A stretch of DNA of 5,513 nt, taken from assembly GCA_937888935.1 (NCBI GenBank), contig CALARO010000169.1, forward strand, positions 1-5,513. Reading direction: 5' to 3'. The notes under the pieces are model-generated. The model did not search any database, was not told the DNA's origin, and was given only the letters and a program-made list of their open reading frames with translations. This document shows, piece after piece, positions 1 through 5,039 of this stretch (positions within the stretch are counted from its first letter, which is position 1; each line of letters starts with the position of its first letter). The position numbers were made by a program, and so were the translations under genes. This stretch comes from an uncultured Clostridia bacterium. Lineage in GTDB: Bacteria; Bacillota; Clostridia; Christensenellales; Borkfalkiaceae.

Positions 1-852
1 TTCGCCGCCGTCCGCCTTGTCCGAAAAGCAATCGGCGGGAAGCAATGCCGAATATTCCGCCCCGCCCTTCGCCGAAACGTGCGCCGAAGGAGCAAAATAT
101 ACGCGCGCGAAATACCGTTTATTTATTGTATGCGCGCGCTCGCCGTCATATATCAGAAGCGAGCCGGAAAAAATTTTTATTTTTTTTCCGCCGCTCACCG
201 TGCTTACGTAAAAATCAAGAAATCGCGTGCGCTCGTCGATCAGTTTCAGGGCAAGCTCGGGCGAAATAAAGCAGATCGGCGCGCCGTCCGAAGTCTTCGC
301 GCGGTTGCCGCTGTCGATCAGCCCAAACGCTTTTTCGCCGCTCTTTTCACCGCTTCTGCACACTTCGATTTGCCGCACGAACCGCGCCGTTTTCCGCGTT
401 TTGAAAAGCTTTTTCGCGCCCGCAACGCACGCAAACATAAAGAACGCGCACACGGGAATCTGCCAGGCTTTGAGCGCCGCGCCCGTGTAGTCGATCGCAA
501 AGAACGCCCCGGCAAGACACGCCGAAAGCACGAAAAACACGCAGGAATAGCGCAGAAACGCGCGCATTTTCGCCCGCCGCTCGCTTTTGGAAAGTCTGAA
601 AAAACCGCCTTTCAAAAAGTGCAGCCTCGCGAGAAAGCACATGAAAAAACCCGCCGCGATTTTCACGCAAAGCGATACGGCATACGGCACGGCAACGAGC
701 GCAAACGCGCAGGCGAACGCCGCGCCGAACGAAGCGGCGGAAACGATCGGCAGCGCGCGCACGCTTTCGCGGGTGAAGCGGAACGCGAAAAAAAGCAGCA
801 TAAAATCGAGCAGAAAATTTTCGGCAAAAGCATATTCGATATACACCTGCAT
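1..852 (-). CDS. spoIIGA: SpoIIGA, sigma-E processing membrane aspartic protease (3' end cut by window edge)
   Basis: SpoIIGA sits in the septal membrane of the mother cell and, when signalled by SpoIIR from the forespore, cleaves pro-sigma-E to start mother-cell gene expression. The frame from the ATG at 852-850 stays open for 284 codons to the window edge; the B. subtilis protein is about 309 residues, so only a short tail should be missing. The N-terminus VYIEYAFAENFLLDFMLLFF is typical of the family. Five hydrophobic segments lie near residues 9-24, 34-55, 58-76, 103-120 and 132-146, followed by a soluble protease domain. That domain has GLIDSGN at 177-183, where D180 matches the catalytic Asp183 of B. 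subtilis, and a family-like ending around YSALLPADCF. The start is well fixed: AAAAGGA at 869-863 lies 10 nt upstream, and an in-frame stop at 894-892 leaves no other start codon between. No stop falls inside the window, so a caller that needs closed frames would miss it. The identification rests on motif and topology read by eye. Confidence 0.85.
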   Translation of the reverse strand, partial: MQVYIEYAFAENFLLDFMLLFFAFRFTRESVRALPIVSAASFGAAFACAFALVAVPYAVSLCVKIAAGFFMCFLARLHFLKGGFFRLSKSERRAKMRAFLRYSCVFFVLSACLAGAFFAIDYTGAALKAWQIPVCAFFMFACVAGAKKLFKTRKTARFVRQIEVCRSGEKSGEKAFGLIDSGNRAKTSDGAPICFISPELALKLIDERTRFLDFYVSTVSGGKKIKIFSGSLLIYDGERAHTINKRYFARVYFAPSAHVSAKGGAEYSALLPADCFSDKADGGE

Positions 853-862
853 CGCCGCACCG

Positions 863-869
863 TCCTTTT
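863..869 (-). promoter_or_regulatory. Ribosome binding site of spoIIGA
   Basis: AAAAGGA lies 10 nt before the ATG at 852. It decides the start, because another ATG at 872-870 in a different frame overlaps it and leads only to a short arginine- and cysteine-rich shadow frame. Confidence 0.6.
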
Positions 870-885
870 CATCGCGATATGTATG

Positions 886-891
886 ATTATA
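886..891 (-). promoter_or_regulatory. Extended -10 promoter element for spoIIGA
   Basis: The minus strand reads TGATATAAT, a perfect TATAAT with the extended TGn motif, which would start transcription near 879 and give a leader of about 27 nt. No good TTGACA-like -35 box is seen at 16-18 nt spacing (AAGGTT at 18 nt is poor), as expected for an extended -10 or an activator-dependent promoter. The element lies within an inverted repeat, TATGAT-TAT-ATCATA, at 882-896. In B. subtilis spoIIG is transcribed by sigma-A RNA polymerase with Spo0A~P. That this promoter works the same way is inference. Confidence 0.6.
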
Positions 892-928
892 TCATAAAAA
901 ACGGCGTAAAACCTTGGATTTTTCCACG

Positions 929-944
929 ATTTTTAGCGAAAAAT
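929..944. repeat. Short AT-rich inverted repeat upstream of the spoIIGA promoter
   Basis: On the plus strand ATTTTT and AAAAAT flank a 4-nt centre AGCG, so the sequence is a perfect 6-bp inverted repeat. It contains TAGCGAA (934-940), one mismatch from the Spo0A box core TGNCGAA, at roughly -55 to -61 from the predicted start point. It may be a regulator site, a weak hairpin, or simply a product of the A/T-rich composition. Confidence 0.3.
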
Positions 945-960
945 GCCTGCTAAACCGTGT

Positions 961-1030
961 AAAAACAGCCCAAAAAGCCCGAAAAATACAAGAAAAACCC
1001 CCGATTTTGAAAGAAAACCCCCCGAAAATA
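961..1030. repeat. Degenerate A-run/C-run repeats (T-run/G-run on the transcribed strand)
   Basis: The plus strand alternates A-runs and C-runs: AAAAACAGCC at 961-970, AAAAAGCCC at 972-980, AGAAAAACCCCC at 991-1002 and AGAAAACCCCCC at 1012-1023. The minus strand therefore carries four runs of three to six G separated by T-rich stretches. AAAAACAGCC matches the start of the two terminator repeat units at 1036-1070, so the units may share an origin. No convincing gene is seen in this stretch; the open frames on both strands are low-complexity and lack a ribosome binding site. Confidence 0.5.
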
Positions 1031-1071
1031 AAAGAAAAAACAGCCGTTTTCACACAAAAACAGCCGTTTTT
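1031..1071 (-). terminator. Rho-independent terminator of the BMP importer operon
   Basis: Starting 39 nt after the stop of the last permease, the minus strand reads AAAAACGGCTGTTTT (1071-1057), loop TGTGTG (1056-1051), then AAAACGGCTGTTTTT (1050-1036), followed by TCTTTTA. In RNA the two arms form a continuous 15-bp stem with two G-U wobbles and a 6-nt loop, ending in a U-rich tail. The arms are also almost a direct repeat of each other, because the 15-nt unit is itself nearly palindromic. In the plus-strand RNA both wobbles become A-C mismatches, so the terminator should act mainly on the minus strand. It would insulate the importer operon from spoIIGA. Confidence 0.8.
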
Positions 1072-1110
1072 CAAAGAACTTTTATTGAATGAAGTAAATA
1101 ATTAAACTTT

Positions 1111-2061
1111 TTACCGATCTTCGCGGAAGTAAGCAAGACCGAGCGCCGCAGGGGGTTGATTTTCCTTGCTGTCGAGAACGCTCGTAACGATCAGCACCAC
1201 CACCGTGACAACGTAAGGCAAAAGCCCTGCGATATCGCGCGGAAGAAAAGAAATATACGTAGGCAAAATCCGCAGCGCGCCGAACAAAAACGAACCGAGA
1301 ATTCCGAGATCGGGTTTCCACAACGTAAAAATAACAAGCGCAACGGAAAGCCAGCCGATCGAGTCTACGTCGTACTCCCACGAACCGTGCAAAAAGTCCA
1401 TGATATAGAAAAGTCCTCCAAGTCCCGCCACCGCGCTGCCGATTAAAATCGCGCAGTATTTATATTTTGTAACGTTTACGCCCGCCGCATCCGCCGCCGC
1501 AGGATTTTCGCCGACCGCACGAAGCTTTAACCCAACACGCGTTTTCTTAAACACATAAGCCGTAATCAAAGCGATTAAAATCGCAATATACACCAGCGAA
1601 CCTTGTCCGAAAAAGATTTGCCAGAAGGCATTCATTTTTGAAGAAAACGGAAAAAGCCGACTGAGCGATTCGCTCGCATAATTGAAATTCGCGGTATTTA
1701 CGCTTTTGATAAAATATTTAGAACAACCGATACCGAACGTAGTTACGGTAAGCCCGGTAACGTTTTGATTGCAACGAAGTCCCACGGTGAGAAACGCATA
1801 AATTGCACCGGTTGCACCCGCATAAATAATACAAAACAGCATGGCGGAAAGAAGCAGCAACAAGCCGTTTATATTTGCGGGATCTGTGCCTTTCATATAG
1901 AGCGCAACGCCGCGACAGCCGCCGAGTGCGCCCATACACATAACGCCCGGAATACCGAGATTTAAATGTCCGGATTTTTCGGTGATCGTTTCGCCCGTGC
2001 AACCAAACAAAAACGCCGAGCCTAAATTGATCGCGCTGCGAATAATGGTGAAAACCGCCAT
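1111..2061 (-). CDS. BMP-type (nucleoside) ABC transporter permease, NupQ/YufQ-like
   Basis: This is the second membrane subunit of the importer, forming the translocation pore with the permease encoded just upstream. It has 316 residues, normal for the family, and is hydrophobic throughout. An N-terminal signature GETITEKSGHLNLGIPG lies at 23-39, NQNVTGLTVTTFG at 98-110, and a cytoplasmic coupling-loop motif LRAVGENPAAADAAGVNV at 180-197. The C-terminal QPPAALGLAYFRED ending is characteristic of NupQ-like permeases. Membrane segments are evident near 67-94, 155-171, 203-222, 238-250 and 275-297, among others. The ATG at 2061-2059 starts 2 nt after the upstream permease stop and has AAGGAGGA (2078-2071) inside that gene, so translation is probably coupled. 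It is the last gene of the operon, followed by a terminator. The family is clear; nucleoside as substrate is inferred from NupNOPQ. Confidence 0.92.
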   Translation of the reverse strand: MAVFTIIRSAINLGSAFLFGCTGETITEKSGHLNLGIPGVMCMGALGGCRGVALYMKGTDPANINGLLLLLSAMLFCIIYAGATGAIYAFLTVGLRCNQNVTGLTVTTFGIGCSKYFIKSVNTANFNYASESLSRLFPFSSKMNAFWQIFFGQGSLVYIAILIALITAYVFKKTRVGLKLRAVGENPAAADAAGVNVTKYKYCAILIGSAVAGLGGLFYIMDFLHGSWEYDVDSIGWLSVALVIFTLWKPDLGILGSFLFGALRILPTYISFLPRDIAGLLPYVVTVVVLIVTSVLDSKENQPPAALGLAYFREDR

Positions 2062-2063
2062 GT

Positions 2064-3161
2064 TTACTTATCCTCCTTTTTCTTCTTGGTAAGCTGGAAT
2101 TTATAGCGAATGAAAAATTCGCAGCCGATCACGCAAAAAATCCCCACCGCCGTGATAATGGAAGCAATCGAAGAATCGTTCAGCGAAAATTCCGTAACCA
2201 CGTTTGAAGAGCCATTCTGCAAAAACGCAATCAAAAACGACGTACCCACCATGTAAAGCGGATTGAAATTCGCAAGCCACACCACAAGCACCGCCGTAAA
2301 GCCGCGGCTCTCAACCAACGTTTTGCTGATCGTGTGATTGATGCTGCCCGCCATTAAAAGCCCCATCAGTCCGCAGATCGCCCCCGACAACACCAACGTG
2401 CGAAGAATTACTTTTTCCACGTTAATACCGATATATTTTGCGGTGTTTTCGCTTTCGCCCACCACAGAGATTTCATATCCGTGTTTCGTAAATCTGAGAT
2501 ATACGAACATCAACGCCGTGAGCAGCACCGCCACGATCACGGTAAGCAGCGAATCGTTGCCGAGTTTCGGCAGCCACGCATACTTAATCGTCCCCATTGT
2601 GCCTGATCCGTTCGTCGCCCAGATACTAATCATATATCCCGTAATTCCGGCGGCAATATAATTCATCATCAGCGTGAAAAGCGTTTCGTTTGTTTTGAAT
2701 TTCGCTTTGAAAATCGCGGGAATCACAGCCCAGATCACACCAGCGGCAATACTTCCTGCTATCATTAAAATGTTTACAACAGCCGAATTTGCATTCGGCC
2801 CGAGTTTGTACATCAATCCCGCCGTAACAAGCGCGCCCATAAGCACCTGCCCGTCCGCCCCGAGATTCCAGAATTTCATTTTAAAAGCGGGCAGCAAAGC
2901 CAAGCCGATACCGAGCAACAACGCAGTTTCGCGAAGCAACTTCCAGATTCTGATTTCTTGCCCGAAATTGCCCTTAAATAAGCTTGCGTACAGCGCAAAC
3001 GGAGATTTTCCCGTGAGCGCGGATACCAAAATTCCGGAAATCAAAAATCCCAAAAGCAAGCCGCCGACTTTGATAAGCGTGCTTTTCCAGAACGGCAACG
3101 CCGCGCGCTTCGTGATATGAAACAGCGGCTCGCGCACTTTTTTTGCATTCGTTTCACTCAT
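2064..3161 (-). CDS. BMP-type (nucleoside) ABC transporter permease, NupP/YufP-like
   Basis: This is the first membrane subunit of the importer, of the branched-chain amino acid/ribose (BPD_transp_2) permease type. It has 365 residues, the usual length for NupP-like proteins. A charged cytoplasmic N-terminus of about 28 residues precedes the first membrane helix (about 29-50). The family signature WNLGADGQ is at 98-105, followed later by NETLFTLMMNYIA. The cytoplasmic coupling loop carries TKHGYEISVVGESENTAKYIGIN-like sequence, where the ATPase is expected to dock. The protein ends in a basic tail, KKKKEDK. Its ATG (3161-3159) lies inside the end of the ATPase gene, overlapping it by 8 nt, with AAGGAGG 6 nt upstream, which indicates translational coupling and matched subunit amounts. 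It would pair with the downstream permease as a heterodimer. The transported molecule is inferred, not visible. Confidence 0.92.
   Translation of the reverse strand: MSETNAKKVREPLFHITKRAALPFWKSTLIKVGGLLLGFLISGILVSALTGKSPFALYASLFKGNFGQEIRIWKLLRETALLLGIGLALLPAFKMKFWNLGADGQVLMGALVTAGLMYKLGPNANSAVVNILMIAGSIAAGVIWAVIPAIFKAKFKTNETLFTLMMNYIAAGITGYMISIWATNGSGTMGTIKYAWLPKLGNDSLLTVIVAVLLTALMFVYLRFTKHGYEISVVGESENTAKYIGINVEKVILRTLVLSGAICGLMGLLMAGSINHTISKTLVESRGFTAVLVVWLANFNPLYMVGTSFLIAFLQNGSSNVVTEFSLNDSSIASIITAVGIFCVIGCEFFIRYKFQLTKKKKEDK
2071..2078 (-). promoter_or_regulatory. Ribosome binding site of the second permease, inside the first permease gene
   Basis: AAGGAGGA, a near-perfect anti-16S match, lies about 9 nt before the ATG at 2061. 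It falls in the codons for the lysine-rich C-terminal tail KKKKEDK of the upstream permease, so that tail's sequence is partly constrained by this signal. Confidence 0.8.
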
Positions 3162-4956
3162 TGACTGCCTCCTTCACGCTTTCCACGCCGTTTTCATCCA
3201 TGCCTTCCGTCTTCGTCATCAGAAGTCCGATTTCGCTCTTATTCGCGTTTCTTCCGTCTACAATGCCCGTCACTTTACCCGAGCCGATCACGAGAATACG
3301 ATCGCAAAGCTCGATTAAAACGTCCAGATCTTCGCCCACGAAAATCACCGCCGCCCCGTTCTCTTTCTGCTTATTCAGCAAATTATAAATGGTATACGAC
3401 GAGTTGATGTCAAGTCCGCGCACGGGGTACGCCGCCATTAAAACTTTCGGCGCGGAAGCGATTTCGCGCCCCACCAGCACTTTCTGCACGTTGCCGCCCG
3501 AAAGCTTTCTCACCGGCGTATGCGCCGAGGGCGTAACCACTTCGAGTTCTTCGATAATCTCGTCCGCAAGTTTGCCCGGCTTCCCGCGATCGAGAAATAC
3601 CGATTTGCCCTTGCGGTAGCTGCGAAGCATCATGTTGTCCACAATGTCCATATTGCCCACAAGCCCCATGCCGAGCCGATCTTCCGGCACGAACGAAAGG
3701 CGGATGCCGAGTTCGCGGATCTGCAAAGGCGTTTTGTCTTTAAGATCTATGATTTCGTCTTCTTTGAAAAGCACTTTGCCGTCGTTGACAAGCTCTTTGA
3801 TCTCTTTATCGGATTTGCCCGTAAAATCTACGGTTTCGCCGTTTTCGTAGCGGAACGCGCCCGCTTTGGCAAGCTCTTTCACGCGGTGCAGATCTTTATG
3901 GAAGAACGTAACCGGCTTATCCTTTTTGGGGTTGTGGAAAATCATATCGCCGCTTTCAAGACGCTGCAACCCCGCGATCGCTTCCAGAAGCTCTTTCTGA
4001 CCGCTGCCCGCAATGCCCGCGATACCGAGAATTTCGCCCGACTTCGCCGTAAAAGATACGTTGTCAAGCACTTTCACGCCGTCGTGATTTTTTAAATTCA
4101 AGCCTTTGATCACGAGCCTGTCCGCAGGGTTTTGCGGCAAGCTGCGTTCGATGTTCAATTCCACTTTCTTGCCCACCATCAGCTCGGTGAGCTTGTTTTC
4201 GTCGGCGTCTTTCGTGGCGATTTCGCCCACCGATTCGCCCTTTCTCAAAACCGCCACGCGATCGGAAATGGCAAGCACTTCGTTGAGCTTATGCGTGATG
4301 ATGATAATGGATTTGCCGTCCTCTTTCATTTTGCGAAGCACGGCGAATAATTTTTCCGTTTCCTGCGGCGTCAGCACGGCGGTAGGCTCGTCTAAAATCA
4401 GCACGTTTGCGCCGCGATAAAGCACTTTCACGATTTCCACCGTCTGTTTTTCGGAAACAGACATATCGTAAATTTTCTTTTTCGGATCAATTTCGAAGCC
4501 GTACTTATCGGCGATTTCCTTCACCTGCGCCGCCACTTCTTTTTTCTTGTACAAGCCGCTTTCCATTTTTCTGCCGATTTTGGCGAAAAATCTGAGAAAA
4601 GCGTTCTTGCTTTCGTCGATCGGTTTCGGCTCGTTTTTCACGCCAAGAACGATATTCTGCGCCGCCGTGAAAACGTCCACAAGCTTGAAATGCTGATGTA
4701 TCATGCCGATTTTATGCTTAAACGCGTCCTGCGGGGAACGGATCACCGCTTCTTCGCCGTTTACGAACGTCTGACCTTCGTCCGGGAAATAAATGCCCGA
4801 AATCATATTCATAAGAGTAGTTTTGCCGCTGCCGTTTTCGCCAAGCACCGCCAGAATCTCGCCCTTGTATACTTTGAGATCTACGTTTTTATTCGCCGTA
4901 ACGCTTCCGAAATATTTGGAAACGCCCCGCATTTCAAGCGCAATTTCTTTATCCAC
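3154..4956 (-). CDS. BMP-type (nucleoside) ABC transporter ATP-binding protein with two nucleotide-binding domains, NupO/YufO-like
   Basis: This cytoplasmic subunit powers the importer and carries both ATPase domains in one chain. Domain 1 has Walker A GENGSGKT (39-46), Q-loop Q88, a signature of MSVSEKQ (165-171), Walker B with catalytic Glu (VLILDEP, 185-191) and switch His222. Domain 2 is degenerate: its Walker A is GIAGSGQKE (314-322) without the usual Lys-Thr/Ser, Walker B is LMAAYPVRGLD with Tyr where the catalytic Glu would be, and GED replaces the switch His. Its signature LSGGNVQK (485-492) is intact, so one functional ATP site is expected, as is usual in this class. At 600 residues it is about 90 longer than typical NupO proteins (about 510). 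The extra sequence is a loop at roughly 107-135 and a longer segment at roughly 341-408. It starts with GTG (4956-4954), with GGAGG 6 nt upstream, and its end overlaps the first permease by 8 nt. Confidence 0.93.
   Translation of the reverse strand: MDKEIALEMRGVSKYFGSVTANKNVDLKVYKGEILAVLGENGSGKTTLMNMISGIYFPDEGQTFVNGEEAVIRSPQDAFKHKIGMIHQHFKLVDVFTAAQNIVLGVKNEPKPIDESKNAFLRFFAKIGRKMESGLYKKKEVAAQVKEIADKYGFEIDPKKKIYDMSVSEKQTVEIVKVLYRGANVLILDEPTAVLTPQETEKLFAVLRKMKEDGKSIIIITHKLNEVLAISDRVAVLRKGESVGEIATKDADENKLTELMVGKKVELNIERSLPQNPADRLVIKGLNLKNHDGVKVLDNVSFTAKSGEILGIAGIAGSGQKELLEAIAGLQRLESGDMIFHNPKKDKPVTFFHKDLHRVKELAKAGAFRYENGETVDFTGKSDKEIKELVNDGKVLFKEDEIIDLKDKTPLQIRELGIRLSFVPEDRLGMGLVGNMDIVDNMMLRSYRKGKSVFLDRGKPGKLADEIIEELEVVTPSAHTPVRKLSGGNVQKVLVGREIASAPKVLMAAYPVRGLDINSSYTIYNLLNKQKENGAAVIFVGEDLDVLIELCDRILVIGSGKVTGIVDGRNANKSEIGLLMTKTEGMDENGVESVKEAVNE
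3168..3174 (-). promoter_or_regulatory. Ribosome binding site of the first permease, inside the ATPase gene
   Basis: AAGGAGG lies 6 nt before the ATG at 3161 and upstream of the ATPase stop codon at 3156-3154. This supports the overlapping start. Confidence 0.8.
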
Positions 4957-4962
4957 GCGCTA

Positions 4963-4967
4963 CCTCC
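4963..4967 (-). promoter_or_regulatory. Ribosome binding site of the ATPase gene (fixes a GTG start)
   Basis: GGAGG lies 6 nt before GTG at 4956-4954. The protein read from that GTG, MDKEIALEMRGVSKYFG, aligns with the normal N-terminus of the family, so the GTG is preferred over any later ATG. Confidence 0.75.
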
Positions 4968-4985
4968 GTAAAGTCTTAAAAAAAT

Positions 4986-5024
4986 CAGGATAAGGCGGAG
5001 AAAGTTTCTCCGCCCTTTTTCCTG
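4986..5024 (-). terminator. Intra-operon hairpin between the binding-protein and ATPase genes
   Basis: A perfect inverted repeat has GGCGGAGAAA (4994-5003) and TTTCTCCGCC (5005-5014) as arms around a single central base, giving an 8-9 bp GC-rich stem with a tiny loop. Weaker outer pairing extends it to CAGG/CCTG at 4986-4989 and 5021-5024. On the transcribed minus strand no T-tract follows directly; TTTTTTT (4984-4978) comes 9 nt after the stem. An immediate CTTTTT tail is present only on the plus side. It is therefore probably a leaky terminator or a 3' stabilising hairpin that leaves more mRNA for the binding protein than for the membrane subunits, a common arrangement in ABC import operons. 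That role is inference. Confidence 0.6.
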
Positions 5025-5039
5025 TTATGTTATTATCGC

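Noticed and set aside
79..897. A plus-strand open frame of 272 codons, very rich in Arg, Lys, His and Ala
   Set aside because: It lies antisense to spoIIGA. Its composition is what GC-rich complementary codons give, it has no recognisable motif, and it runs through the promoter. The minus-strand frame has membrane segments, DSGN and a ribosome binding site.
1036..1070. Two 15-nt units at a 20-nt period considered as the start of a CRISPR array or iteron set
   Set aside because: There are only two full copies, the spacer is 5 nt, and the arrangement is fully explained as a terminator hairpin.
892..1074. A minus-strand frame of 60 codons, Phe- and Cys-rich, from a TTG
   Set aside because: It starts inside the terminator stem, ends in the -10 region, has no Shine-Dalgarno sequence, and its apparent repeats come from the T-run/G-run DNA.
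914..1105. A plus-strand frame of 63 codons, Lys- and Pro-rich, from a TTG
   Set aside because: It is low-complexity translation of the A-run/C-run tract, with no ribosome binding site and a non-ATG start. It could be revisited only if it were conserved in relatives.
2674..3120. A plus-strand hydrophobic open frame of 148 codons
   Set aside because: It mirrors the membrane helices of the NupP-like permease on the other strand; such antisense hydrophobic shadows are common.
3520..4095. A plus-strand open frame of 191 codons within the ATPase gene
   Set aside because: It is antisense to a well-supported ATPase domain, with no ribosome binding site and a Phe/His/Arg-rich shadow composition.
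4957..5039. A riboswitch or second promoter in the gap before the ATPase gene
   Set aside because: The 83-nt gap is filled by one simple hairpin and a ribosome binding site. No purine-riboswitch core or convincing -10/-35 pair is seen.
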